The notes under the pieces are model-generated. The model was not told where the DNA came from. It saw nothing but the letters and a program-made list of their open reading frames with translations, and did not search any database. Positions 1 to 11,450 of a stretch of 64,000 nucleotides of DNA are shown piece by piece (position 1 is the stretch's first letter; every line of letters starts with the position of its first letter). Both the position numbers and the translations under genes were made by a program. The stretch is taken from assembly GCF_009389715.1 (NCBI RefSeq), contig NC_052404.1, positions 8,392,745 through 8,456,744 on the forward strand, given 5' to 3'. The DNA comes from Phoenix dactylifera (taxonomy: Eukaryota > Streptophyta > Magnoliopsida > Arecales > Arecaceae).

Positions 1-427
1 ATTTGAATTAAATTTGAGGTCCTCCTATGATGCTTTTGTTGACTATATTTTTCACCCTTCCATTTTTATCTGTTATGTGTTTTATGACAGTTAGGACTTA
101 CAATAATGGTCTTTTCATCTTGATGTGATATGGAAAGACTTTGACGCCTAGTTTGCCCTACCCTTTTCCGTATATCCTTTTCACTATGTACGTTTGATTT
201 TTACATGGGCGGACTAACCTCTGATCAAATTATATGCATCGAAGACTTTGACATAGTAATTGGTTGATGCCCTCAGCAATATAATAATTTAATAGCATAA
301 TCATGTTAAAAAAATAATTTAGTTGACGATGACTGTAAAAATAATATTATTTGAATGTAAAAGATTATCATTGCAATTTTATTTTTTTACTTGAAATGAT
401 TAGAAGCTTTGCAAGTTTTCCCTTCAG

Positions 428-605
428 GACAAGCATCACATGACGCCTTCCTCGGTTTCGCTTTTGGATATTCCTTCGGAGCATTCATTAAAAACATGGG
501 CGTCGTTGTCCCGATTCTTGAACGGCTCAGCATCGGATTGGATGTTGGAATGGGCAGTTGGAAGATTTATTTCAAAGCTTCCAACGACGACCTAATATTC
601 CAGCG
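428..605 (+). other. possible orphan exon, unrecognised
   Basis: An open stretch of about 59 codons lies between a good acceptor (CTTCAG ending at 427) and a consensus donor (GTAAGT starting at 606). Read in the frame open across it, the peptide is rich in Gly, Phe and aliphatic residues and looks weakly membrane-like around the middle. I do not recognise a family. The DNA is less AT-rich than its surroundings, which fits a coding exon or a captured gene fragment. No partner exon was found in the window; any others would lie to the left. It could equally be chance. Confidence 0.2.
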
Positions 606-749
606 GTAAGTTATTTTATGCCGGATGAGGAGGAGGAGGAGGAGGTGGAGCAAGATGTAGGACTTTTAGCTAGAGACAGAGCCCGTCTTTGGATAAGTCC
701 TCCTTACAAAAAGATTGCTCTCATTGAGGCGGAATCGTTGATAATAAAG

Positions 750-1432
750 TTTTCAGAAGTAGAACTTTTATGAAAAGCTATTTGTTGTTTGACAAATATG
801 GTTTTAAAGTGTCGTGGAACTTTAATATATATTTGGCAAACAAACTAAGAAAATACTTTTGTTATGATAAAATGACCATAAAAGAGATTACATAGTATTA
901 TACCATATGGCATAATAAAATATAATATATATTAGTACATAAATATATAATATAGTATAATATTATTGTAATATAATTCTAATATAGTTAATATAATATT
1001 ATATACTATAGCATAATAATATAATATTTTGATATAAATTATGAGATAATATAATATTATATTATATTTACAGTGTAATACAATATTTTGATATAAATTA
1101 TTTATTATTATTATATATTAATATTTATTAATATAATATTTTTAGGAACTAATTTTTGAAAAAAAAAATATAAAGACCCCTTTACTATAATTATATGATT
1201 TTATCATAGGTAATTTAGTTTAAAAAAATTATAAATTTAAAATAGCTTTTCGATGCGTGCTAAAAGTACTTTGAAAGTTTCTGGAGCTTCTTTCAAATAG
1301 ACGTTTTCAGCATTCCAACAAAACTAAAATAGCTTTCCGATTTTTTTACCAAACACTACTATACCATCCACAAATATTTTGAAGGATCAGAAAGTAATTT
1401 CTGGCCCATCAAAAACTTTGCCAAATGAGACC
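750..1432 (-). mobile_element. Tourist/PIF-like TIR element, short copy (inverted)
   Basis: Read on the minus strand, this begins GGTCTCATTTGG at 1432 and is flanked by TAA (1433-1435). It then follows the same order of blocks as the elements at 14311 and 15792: a GCCAGAAA..ACTTTCTG block, a TTTGGTAAAA block, AAAGCT-rich palindromic stretches, an AT-rich core, the 'CCAAACAAA..' block and the AAAAGCTxTTT/GAAGTAGA end. It lacks the GC-rich proline-coding insert and purine tract of the long copies. It has no transposase. The left end near 750 is approximate. Confidence 0.65.
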
Positions 1433-2424
1433 TAAATAGCCCTTTTGGATCACCAACAATTATTCACTAGTTTCTTCTTAACAAACAAACTTGTGATAAT
1501 TAAAATTCCGCGAGGCTATATTTTGATAAGGAGTGATGGACTATTTTTACAAGCTTTCCAAGGGTTTACTTAGTTTCTACAGAGATTAGTTTCTCTCTTT
1601 ATGGTAAACAATTGATTAACTTCATTTGTTAGGCTAACCCAACTCAAAGTTTCGAAAACAAATGAGGCTCAATAATGATACATGACTTAAATTATCATTA
1701 ACCAGCCAAACGAGGCACCTAATGGATTCTTTACATGGCAACATATTGATATAAAATCTGTTTAAACTTAATTTAGTTTCTTTTTTACGATAAATTCTCT
1801 TACATTTTGCCTAGTGATCTTTACTTGGATAGGAACTTACAGTTACAAATTAGCAAGAATGTGTAGCTTAACTTGCCAAGATGTCCAACAGCTCAACTGT
1901 CCTGAGCTCAGGCTGGCTGGGTCAAAAGAATCCAACTCTTTGGATGAATCCCATGCATCCATGGCGCCGCCAGCTCTCTTATTCCGAAGATAGGAAGGCT
2001 ATGCCACAGTGAATTTACAATATTATCTTAAAGTTTTCTACTCAAATTTTTCATAATATCAGATCTTGCATACAAAATTTGACAATGACATTTAAGAAAA
2101 ATCCAAAAGGATAAATGCCTGACATTGGGCCAGTACTAAGGCTCACAACATAAAATGTCAACAATGCGAAAACTAATCAAAAAGCATCTCTATATATATC
2201 TGCTTCCGAATAAACATCTACCAGAAGCCATTTTATGGATGGCCTTTAGTACGAGGTATAAAAGCAGAATTGCTCCTAAGAAAAGTTTCCAAATGCACAT
2301 CGATCTCTTTCCCCATGTCCTAACCAAAAACTCCATCAACAGCCAGCAGCAATATGACATCAAAGATGAAGAAAAAGCTGCAGCATATTACCGGAGAGTA
2401 AACCACGAGGAGTACTAATTCTTC
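1433..2424. other. intergenic / 3' flank of RTNLB gene
   Basis: AT-rich sequence with no recognisable gene. The part nearest 2424 is the 3' UTR side of the minus-strand reticulon gene. The 87-residue open frame at 2155-2418 has no recognisable features and lies in this flank. Confidence 0.6.
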
Positions 2425-3449
2425 TCAAAGCTGCTTCTTAGCAGTGAATGGCCCCCTAGGAATCTTCTGGAGTACTTTCTCATTGAGTACAGCATAATGC
2501 TTATTAATTTCAACCATTGCCTTCTCTGTGATGGTATCAACTTGATCCTCATACTTCTCATAGAGTGCTGGCGCGGTGTATGTAATAAGAAAAACTGCAG
2601 AGACATATATAATGCCTTAGTTTCCAAATGTACCAGGATAAAATCCAATATGTTAATAATTTATACTTCCAAATATAAAAGGGTTTGTAAAAACTTTCAC
2701 CTTGATCATAGATAAACGTATATGAAGTTCACAAACAATTTCTGCATGATTTAGCAGTCCTAGTTGATAAACGAATTCAAGATAGTTCTCGAATTTTCAG
2801 ACTTCCAGACATTTTCTTTAAAGATTAGCTTGTCATTCTAAAATCACTAAACAAATAAGACAAACCGAACAATCTGCATTGCAGATGGAGTGCAACTGAT
2901 GACACATTTACCAAAGTGATGAAAAATGAGTCAATATAATAATGATTTAAAAGCGGAAAATATTCAACCATTCATATTTGATATGTTTAATGAACATCCG
3001 GCTGCACTTCTTTACCTACGCACATCAAAGGGACGAAAACCTATAAAATAGGTTTGTACCAAGCAAACACCAACAGGACCTCAATCTGCACAATGGCACC
3101 CCTCTTCACAGCATATGCGCTGAGAGGGGTTTTGAATTCAAATCAGGAAGATAGCATTCCCACCACAATTCACAGTACATTCTTTCATAAAAAAACTGTA
3201 CTTCAACATTTCAAAAAAACTGGTTTCAATAGGCATGCAATATTTCAATTTTCTTGGAGACTTACTACATCATCATGATAAGAATATATGGCAAGCTTGT
3301 CTAATAGAGCAATAGTTGCACTCACTACATGGGATGAGGTTACGGGTTCAAATCTTGGTGGGGTTGTTTCCCAATTATTCATCAAATTTAATGTGGTGAA
3401 TGCACCATTACTCTAAAAACATGTGTATGCATGAGTGAGTGAGAGAAAG

Positions 3450-3490
<41 letters not shown>

Positions 3491-6341
3491 ATCCTGGAGC
3501 ATCAAACTTTTTTTTGAAAAAAAAAATCATAATATCATGAATTATCTACTATAATATTTTATTTATCATATTAAGCATGTTTTCTTTCTTTTTCTTTAGT
3601 AGAAAGCCCTTCAGCTGTTGTCTTTTCAATAAACCAACATATGTCTATTATGGCACAATAGCTTTATAGGCCCCTAGAAGAATTGAAGGCAAATGAATGG
3701 CCATATCATAAAAAACTTGATGACAAATAAAAAGTGATATCATGATCTACAAGGGTGCCAACTAGCTTGATTGGTAACGTCACTAAGTGTTGATATCAGT
3801 CACCTGGGTCCAAATCCCGCCCTAACCTGATTTTGGCTAGACTTACCCATCTTAGTACCCAAAAGAATAAAATAAAGAGAAAAAAAGAGTCGTCATCATC
3901 TAAGAACTGAGCCTTTCCACAACAAAAATTGGAGAGAAAATACTATTGCTTCTTTTTTAAAGTGAAGAATATCCAATATTGGAAGAATGTATCTATGCAT
4001 ATCAAAAGACCTAAGAAGATTGTAGTCAGCCATGATGGTGCAACCAAGAGATGAAAGGGAACTGACCAACATAGAAGAGTGTCAAGAAACTGAACCAGCT
4101 GCCAATTATGGAAACAACCCATAAGCTTGCAATCACCTACATAACAAATTTAGATGCTAAGATTCTGAGCCCAAATATCATGAATAAAACTATAAAGTAC
4201 CAGAACTTTACCATCAAGAATTGCTTCAAATCTTTTCCCGAAGCAACATATATAAAAGTTGCAAAAGCTTCATTACTCTGATATCTTACTGCATGAGCTA
4301 TGCTCAGAAACATGTCCTCAGGCAGGATAACCTCTGGAAATTTTGGAGGGGACCTGAATTTCAAAATTACAGGAAACTAAACTCAAAAAACATATTTACT
4401 AAAACGTAAACTATATACAAAGATTAAAAATAAAAAAAACACTTTTAAATAACTCTTGACAAGGTAGTCGCGTGGAATAAGCTGAAAGACATGAAACCAG
4501 TTCTAAGATATGATATCCTATGAATAAGCAATTATTAGATAACCTAGGACATTCTAGGTAGCAAATAGGCTCGCAGCGTTACTTCTAGAAAGGGCCTTTA
4601 AGATAATGATATGCCAATCATCTCAACTGTTTAATCAGATTAGTTTTTCATTCTTTTTCAGTCTCAAGGGATCTCGGAAGATTGGAATCATAAATCAAAT
4701 GAATATTCTATGGTTAAACTTCTTTCGAGTGTATGGTTGGAACAAGACCATTTCTTGACGTTAGTATAAAAAACACCATTTATAAAAGAGCATGAATTTC
4801 AAGCCAGGGTCCAAAAAAAAGAAAAAAATTATGTTACTTCAAAAGCAAGTTATATGGGAAATTTTAGCCAAAGAATACTAGTCAGTCAGCAAACTAATGT
4901 GCAAAGATAGTGAAAAGTCCTTACCTGTTGACAAAAGAAGCTGCATTAGACCAAATAAATGATATTGCCAGTAAAAATATAAGCGAGTGACAAATAAATG
5001 TGAGTAGGTGATAGCCCATCCACTCAAAGAGAAGCCAAATAACAGTCACAGCAGCAAGTATGCCAGCTGACATCTGCTTGTTTCTCCATAATATGATATC
5101 AGCAGCTGAAAGCACAAGAAAACAACCAATGAAGGGCATAAACATATATTAAACCAAACAAACAATACAAGCAATAAATATACTCAAGCAAATATGCTAA
5201 CTCTAGAAGATGGCAAGATGACGCGATCCTTCCTATGACCTTAACTAATATGCAGATGGACTTGACTCCCGAGTTTACAAAATACCATCTTCATAAAATA
5301 AAAAGATCATCTTTATCAGCAAGAGACATATTTGCTTAATGAAAGTTGATAATGTATCCATTAAACATACAAGCTAACAGCAAATTCCACATGTAGGAAC
5401 ACATTTGTGTTCTTACATATATTTACACAAGAAATTGAAGCACATGTGCATCTTCCAAAATGATTGTTTAACATAGGTTATTGAATTTGAGGAGAAAACA
5501 GCCAGCTTGAGAATCTTAATCAACAAAAAATAGAACAATGAGAAACATTTGGCAAATAAATTAAACCTCTTTAAAGCTTATGTCCAGAGTCTAGACACCG
5601 TACATCACTTTCCATAAGAATGAAGGAACATTCGGAATTGACTTGATAAAACCAAGGAAAAATAACTAGAAATCCAAATATATATTAATATTTATAATAA
5701 CTCAGAATCCACAAACTCTAGATATTAAAGATAGATAGCAGAAGAGTCAAGACCCAGTATGACTCAAGTAGAAATTTTATTGCAGTAGGAAGTAAGCTTG
5801 GCAGTACTCAGAAGAAAAAAATAAAGTCAGATGAACCCTTAAAAAAATCAATGTGGAAAAAACATTCAAAAATATTAGTCAAAGCAGCATAGGGAAAAAG
5901 CTAACAGATGTACAACAAGCAAACATCTGTAACATTTGATATTTTTGATGAAAATATAACTAATGATATGATTCTATATATATATAACCAGGAGACACAA
6001 GAATATATATTTAAACCAGAAAAATCAATATATAAACATAAAACAAATGATGAAATGCTAATCTTTACGCACCTTATTTCAGAAGGATGTTCAAGCATGA
6101 CAAATGTGTCTGACATCAAGGCCAGAGCATAGAAGCAGGGCTGTTCAGGGCCAGGCTGCCATCACCTAATTATAACATTCGACTGCTCTATGACAAGCTT
6201 TAAGTTCATTCATGGGTGCAAATAATAGCTGATTAGCTTGGTCCACTAAATAGATGGTCTAGGCTCCCGCCTATGACCCATCATCTACCAAACCCCCAAA
6301 TTGCATTTTGGGCAGTTTAGAAGATCACCGATTTGCTTTGA

Positions 6342-6390
<49 letters not shown>

Positions 6391-7048
6391 CGTACTTTCC
6401 ATAACTCCACTTGACACTTGAAAATTGAAATACATGGCACTACTGAGAACCTACTTATCTCAAAAAACTATACATCTCTTCCACCTCTCCCTCTGCAACC
6501 CTTCCTCAATCTACTAATTTTCCCCTTTAGATTCATTTTCATTAACACTTTACAATATCTAGAACATAACGATAGTGACAAGTATCCTATTTATATTGGC
6601 TGGTGACCACATGCTACTAAACAACCCAACATTGTTATTTTCGTCAATAAAATATATATAATTACACATAAAATTCAATATATACAAAACCACTAGGATT
6701 ATATAGAGTTGCGAAATACACTATTGCTATCCCTACGGACAAGTTTCACATGAATATGAAAGTAAAAACAGAGATATAATGTACTTAAAACAATGCCATC
6801 CTAAACAAACGATGAAAATGATAATTTTGAAAAAGAAAAGATTTTTTATGACAAAAATTACATTTTCCTCCACCAAGAACAGTGTGCACCGGATCCCTCC
6901 TTCCGAACAACCGTTTCTTCAGGGTAATGTGAGAGGAGGGTTTCTCGTTATCGGAATCCGAAGAAGAAGAAGAGGACCCTCTGTATTCATGGATCTTCTC
7001 GGTGATCCTCTCCGTGATGGAGGGGTGCTCTCCGGCTTCTTCTGACAT
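2425..7048 (-). CDS. RTNLB: reticulon-like protein (RTNLB), complete, 5 exons
   Basis: ER membrane-shaping protein of the plant reticulon B family; the RHD hairpins tubulate the ER. Coding exons on the minus strand: 6862-7048, 4925-5105, 4212-4353, 4067-4136, 2425-2594. Together they give 750 nt, 249 aa, with consistent phases and GT-AG sites. Residues 1-58 are cytosolic with a Ser run at 25-30. GGGK at 59-62 is followed by the LWRNK motif (69-72) that opens the reticulon domain. Two long hydrophobic hairpins sit at about 76-118 and 165-200. The LYEKYED motif is at 204-210, and the protein ends in a Lys-rich tail (KK near the C-terminus) as in other RTNLBs. The ATG at 7048 was chosen because the only upstream in-frame start-like codon is a GTG. 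Intron 1 is 1.76 kb and intron 4 is 1.47 kb. The subfamily number cannot be assigned by eye. Confidence 0.95.
3297..3420 (+). mobile_element. possible tRNA-derived SINE remnant
   Basis: Inside RTNLB intron 4. A pol III B-box-like GGGTTCAAATC at about 3352-3362 follows a tRNA-like 5' half containing AATAGAGCAATAG. No clear target-site duplication was found, so boundaries are estimates. A (GA)n microsatellite follows. Confidence 0.35.
3460..3487. repeat. (GA)n microsatellite
   Basis: A run of about 14 GA dinucleotides, preceded by imperfect GAGT/GATA repeats, within RTNLB intron 4. Confidence 0.95.
3745..3885 (+). mobile_element. probable tRNA-derived SINE
   Basis: Contains an A-box-like TAGCTTGATTGG and, about 35 nt downstream, a B-box-like GGGTCCAAATCCC. 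An A-rich tail follows near 3855-3888. This is the layout of a pol III tRNA-derived SINE. Possible flanking repeats (CATGATCT and CATCATCT) are too imperfect to fix the ends. It is in RTNLB intron 4 on the strand opposite the gene. Confidence 0.45.
6346..6387. repeat. (TA)n microsatellite
   Basis: About 21 TA dinucleotides in RTNLB intron 1. Confidence 0.95.
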
Positions 7049-7467
7049 CTTCACTCAAATCCCTTCCAGAAAAAAATAAACAAATAGAAATCCAACCCTT
7101 AGATCAGATCGAAACTCCCAAAAAGGGATCAAAAATACCCAACAAAAAAAAATTGCAACTACCATCATTCCATTTAAAAAAAAAAAAACAAAGACAAAGA
7201 CAACAAGAAACTCCGATCAAAGAAGTTTAACGAAAGAAAAATAGAATCTTTTGGACTTCTAACGCATCAAAAAAGGAAAAAGATCGAGAAAAAAACTCGA
7301 TCAACAAGGAGGGAGCGAGGATTTTGATCTTACTGGGTTGAGATTAATATTGCGATTAGTACTAGGGTTCTTTCTCTCTCTGGCTTGCGTTTCCTTCGCT
7401 CCCTCTCTGTCCGTCCTTTGTTCGCTTTCCTCTCAAACCGAAACAGAAAGCGGCAAAAGACGGGGAT

Positions 7468-7476
7468 CTTATATAG
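7468..7476 (-). promoter_or_regulatory. TATA box of the RTNLB gene
   Basis: The minus-strand sequence CTATATAAG lies about 420 nt upstream of the RTNLB ATG. A CT-rich leader follows (7370-7440 read on minus). The leader between contains a strong donor-like GTAAGATC (7326-7333 on minus) and small upstream ATGs, so a 5' UTR intron is likely but unproven. Confidence 0.6.
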
Positions 7477-7593
7477 CCTGGGCCTCGAAATTCGGACGGT
7501 TGGGAATTCCCCGCATCTCGATCCAACGGCTACTGGGGGTTCACCGTTAGAGGTTCTTGACGGAGCCGTAACGTCATTGGGTTTATTGCCTTG

Positions 7594-7601
7594 CCACGTG
7601 G
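7594..7601. promoter_or_regulatory. G-box CCACGTGG
   Basis: A perfect palindromic G-box about 120 bp upstream of the RTNLB TATA box. It is a candidate binding site for bZIP or bHLH factors. Function is inferred from the motif only. Confidence 0.4.
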
Positions 7602-8750
7602 AATGAACGGCGGGACCCCAGGAACGGTAAGGAGGCGATTTCGAATTAAAAGGTGGAGTGCTTAAATTACGAGAAAGACCATAAAGCGAAAGAGGAGAGT
7701 AGAGCAGATTAGCGGAAATTATGCCGATTTGATGAAGCTATAATAGTAATTTCGTCCCTGCATACAAAACGGCTCCGTGAATGCCTCGTAAACCGAATCA
7801 TCGAGAATTATTAAATTTTGCAAAGGAACTGACCGTTCGATCTTTCTCGTTTCTTTCCGTGAATCCACCGTTGGATCGTGCAATAACAGCCCCGAGATCC
7901 GTAGAGACGGATGGGTGAATGAGTTCGGAGTGTTTTGAGATTTGTGCAGGTGTGATCCAATGGTCATTATTATTAAAAAAAAGATCGCGCGAAAGATACG
8001 ATCCGAACCCTTTGTTCGGTGTACAAGAATGGAAACATGTAGCAAAACGTTTCGATCTGACGTGGCAGAAGGGTGTTGGTGTTTCATGTGGGACAAGTGA
8101 GATTGGCAAGAAGCTAGAGCCATTTGGCATCATAATCGCCGCGGAATCGGGAATCAAAAGGCTTTCCTCGGACTTGGTCAATCTTAGATTGCATCAAACG
8201 CGGATTACCTTATTTGGAGACTTAACTTGTAAGGTTAAGCTTTTTTAAAAAAAATTGGAGGGTCTTTTTTTTCCCCAAAAATCCTCTTAAACAATGAATT
8301 AATTTTTTTATTTATTAAGAGTATAATAAATATTTTATAAAAAATTTTAAAAAAATGCTTAACCAAATAAAAAACTAAAAAAATATTATTTTTTTATAAT
8401 CAACTAAATATACTAAAATTATTTTTTAAGCATCATATTTTAAAAATTATTTTTCTAAAATAATATTTTGATAAAAAAAATTGTAAAATTCTTTACATCT
8501 ACCGAACGATCCTCTGTAACCACTTGCAAAGAAAACACAAGAACGATAGGAGCATTGCTAATGCCATCCCCTTGTTCTCCAAAACCACGCCCTCATCATC
8601 GTTAATGGCTCATAACAGAGAATGGAAATTGCAAAGCAGGCTGATGAATTAGCTCATCAAAAGGGGAGTGAATTTATCACAATTAAAAGGTTTAGAAACT
8701 CATGACAGATTTTTTTTTTTTTTGAAAAAGGACACATCCAGGCCCATCAA

Positions 8751-9323
8751 TCAGGCGCTCCGGACGGAGATCCCCTGCATCATATGCTTGAACTCGCCGA
8801 AATCCACCCGTCCGTCGCGGTCCTGATCGACGGAGCAGATCATCTCGTGGACCCTTGCGATGCTCCGCGCCTCCGGAAGGCCGAGCTTGGCCAGCACAAC
8901 CTGGAGCTCCGCCGCCGAGATGAAACCATCGCCGTCCTCGTCGAACACCCGGAACGCCTCCCTCATGTCTTTCTCCTCCTCCGCCGCCGCCGGGACTTCG
9001 TCACCGGGTGCGGCGGCGCCGAAGAGAGCGTCGCCGAGGGAGCGGTGGAGGGCCTCGAAGTCGTCGAAACCGAGGCCGGCGCCGCCGGGGGATATATAGG
9101 CGGCGACGGTGGAGCCGAGCTCGTCGCGGTCGGCGCCCAGGCCAAGGCGGTCGAGAGCAAGCGCGAGCTCGTCGACGGTAATCTCGCCATCGCCGTTATG
9201 GTCGAAGAGGTCGAAGACGCGGCGGAGGCGGACGGTGTTGAGGCTGGGGCTCCGGAGCCGGAAGGAGGACGATGGCCGGTGGAGTGCCGGGCTTCGGCGA
9301 GGGCTCCTGCCTCCTCCCTCCAT
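8751..9323 (-). CDS. CML42: calmodulin-like protein, CML42/CML43 type
   Basis: A calcium sensor of 190 aa with no intron. The N-terminus carries the [12 protein letters not shown] motif (18-29) typical of CML42/43. EF-hand loop 1 is at 41-52 ([12 protein letters not shown]). The second site (about 77-89) is degenerate, lacking the acidic start and Gly. Loop 3 is at 128-139 ([12 protein letters not shown]) and loop 4 at 166-177 ([12 protein letters not shown]). So three sites look able to bind calcium. The open frame extends 50 codons upstream, but the upstream Met codons lie at or before the TATA box at 9399-9407, and ATG 9323 gives the normal family length. The gene is strikingly GC-rich compared with its AT-rich surroundings, as in the GC-rich gene class of many monocots. 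Family members act in defence and trichome signalling; the role here is inferred. Confidence 0.93.
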   Translation of the reverse strand: MEGGGRSPRRSPALHRPSSSFRLRSPSLNTVRLRRVFDLFDHNGDGEITVDELALALDRLGLGADRDELGSTVAAYISPGGAGLGFDDFEALHRSLGDALFGAAAPGDEVPAAAEEEKDMREAFRVFDEDGDGFISAAELQVVLAKLGLPEARSIARVHEMICSVDQDRDGRVDFGEFKHMMQGISVRSA

Positions 9324-9398
9324 TCCGGTCGGGGCGGTAGGGAGAGAGAGAGGAGGCGAAGGGGATTTGGGGCGGGGAGAGAAGGGGTTGGGGAGATT

Positions 9399-9407
9399 CA
9401 TATATAA
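9399..9407 (-). promoter_or_regulatory. TATA box of the CML gene
   Basis: The minus-strand sequence TTATATATG lies 76-84 nt upstream of the ATG at 9323. This implies a short leader of about 45-50 nt and excludes the more upstream Met codons as starts. Confidence 0.65.
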
Positions 9408-9880
9408 GCAGGAGAGGAGCCGCCTGCGTACGGTGAGGGAGGAGCGCGCGCGGAGGAGGCGGACCGAACTCAAATGGGGAATTTGGTTGGCCAGTCATTG
9501 CTTTACGCCAAATAACACATACTTTTCGTATCCTTGGAACGTTCGTTAGCTTTCTGTTATTTACGCATGGATCCTTGACGATACCGTTATTGGAGATAGA
9601 TCTTGTCGTGCAGGCGTGGCAAGAGAAAACTAAAATAATTTAATTTAACTTGAAGTCTCTTCTAGAGAGGAGACATCGTCGGTAGTAGTAAAGACCCGAT
9701 GTTCAAATTTTGTGACCTCTTTGAATCTAGCTGAGTCTAATTTTTGGTAGTTGACATTTTGTCTAAATTAGTCCATGTTTCTAAAGTAGAAGGCTGACCA
9801 GTCAAAAACATAGACTTTTAATATAATTTCTGTTACTATTGAGTCCAAGACTCCAGCTTAATGCGACTCTGTTATTTGGT

Positions 9881-10260
9881 AGAGGTTGAGTTATTTTCTT
9901 AATGATGATGACATATAATGAAATTAGCTGCAGGGAAAAAAGGTGATAGTTTTTTCCTTTACTTGACATATACCAATCTATTGGTCATTGGCTTATAACC
10001 ATCTTGTACTTGTAACCTAAACCATCCGCAATCATGTTATATTTGCAATTTAAACCATTTATAGTATTTTGTGATAGAGGTTGAGTTATTTTCTTAATGA
10101 TGATCTTATATAATAAAATTGGCTGCAGGAAAAAAATGGTCATTTTTTTTTTTACTTTTGCTTGGCATAACCCAATCTATTGTCCATTAGCCTACAATAA
10201 TGTTGTACTTGTAACCTAAGCCATTCCCTCTATGTTACACTTGTAATCTTAAACTATGTA
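9881..10260. repeat. imperfect tandem duplication, unit about 195 bp
   Basis: AGAGGTTGAGTTATTTTCTT starts at both 9881 and 10076. The same order of blocks then follows in each copy: AATGATGAT, a GCTGCAGG-AAAA run, CCAATCTATTG.CCATT, and TTGTACTTGTAACCTAA. The copies differ by scattered substitutions and small indels. Function is unknown. Confidence 0.85.
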
Positions 10261-10779
10261 CTATAATTTGTGGCTATGGATTAGACAAGCCTACGGATAG
10301 ATATTGATATTTTCCTTGTCTGCATACAAGATCTCATTGTCTGTGTTCTTGTGTATGCATATATATGAGGCCACCATCATAGCAAAATACAATTGCATAA
10401 TCTAACTTGATGAGTATACAACCTTATCAATTTCTCCATCGTCAAATGTCACACTTTCGAATGAAGTGATGTAAATTGTGCTCATGTAGGTTATCATGAG
10501 GACCACTGCTGTCACTTTTTGCGGAGTAAATGTTTTTCCAGAGAAATGGTTATACCATGGGCACATGTAGAAAGGTTAACCAAGTTACCTAAATATTCAA
10601 ATTATGGAATGTGATGTTAGTTGATGGCACTATCATTTGATTGAAGAGAACGAATTCAACCTCAATGTTTCTTTTTCTCCACAACAAAAGATTTTTTATG
10701 GAACTTTGCCATTGTTTACTCGAGTTAAAAAGAAACAAGATTTTTATGACAAATTAGAAACAAGAATCTAGCAGAATCT

Positions 10780-11450
10780 CGACCGGCCGTTTTATCTACG
10801 CTACGACTCCTTGGGAGCACGCAACGCGACAGAGACCATCAGTTTGGACAAGAGCTGGAACAACCCGGGGCGGCCGGTCCGATCGGATCAATTCGCCAGC
10901 AAGAAACGCTGTTTGGTAGCGGAAGCCGGTCGCCGACCCGCCGGTCTTGGGTGGGCCCGACTATTGGCGTTCATACCCTCGGTCCGATCCGATGGCTGGG
11001 AATTAGATATTGGCCATGATCGCCTTTCAGGCGGGTGGTTGTTATAAAAAAGCAGGCATTAGGACGTGATTAATTTGAATAAAAATATTGTATCCTTATT
11101 ATAGGTTGTAGATGGAACTGTTGTGGGAAGGGCCTGAATTTAGTTTCATACCGACTAGGCAGCGGAAAGGTCTGTGCCTTATACGGAGGGGAAACCTTTT
11201 TCTTCACGAGACGTTTTTTGAAGGGCAAAACCGTGAGGGTATCCTCCTGTCAGCGCTGGACGCACGGGCCGGAGAAAATTTCCCCCGTAGTGCTGGACGC
11301 GCGGGCCGGAGTCCTAGATCGGACAATACCTCGTGGGGGACGCGGGCGGTTCTCCGTCGTCAGTTGGTTGGGACTGTGCTGTTGTCGGGTCGGAAGGCCC
11401 GCAACAGGAACAAACTATTATCGCCATGTGATGCCATCTGATGGATAAAA
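10780..11450. other. GC-rich island, unrecognised
   Basis: Base composition switches to GC-rich between AT-rich flanks, with open frames at 10811-11047 and 11112-11441 that match no family I know. A 20-bp block beginning GCTGGACGC and ending CGGGCCGGAG occurs at 11255 and again at 11292 (period 37). It may be a decayed transposon or gene fragment. Confidence 0.35.

Larger units (their letters stand above)
7049..8750. other. intergenic: RTNLB promoter and CML 3' flank
   Basis: 7049-7440 is probable RTNLB leader and 7440 upward is its promoter. The overlapping open frames at 7719-8248 on both strands have no recognisable domain. 8245-8500 is AT-rich. The part next to 8750 should be the CML 3' UTR. 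Confidence 0.55.

Noticed and set aside
7719-8248. Overlapping frames of 109-134 codons on both strands
   Set aside because: No domain, no splice partners, and located in the promoter side of RTNLB. Likely chance openness in balanced-composition DNA.
8784-9549. Plus-strand frames of 146 and 207 codons over the CML gene
   Set aside because: Shadows of the GC-rich minus-strand EF-hand gene.
9660-9740. tRNA-promoter-like words (GGTAGTAGTAAAG and GATGTTCAAATTTTG)
   Set aside because: The B-box match is weak, with no tail or flanking duplication; insufficient for a SINE call.
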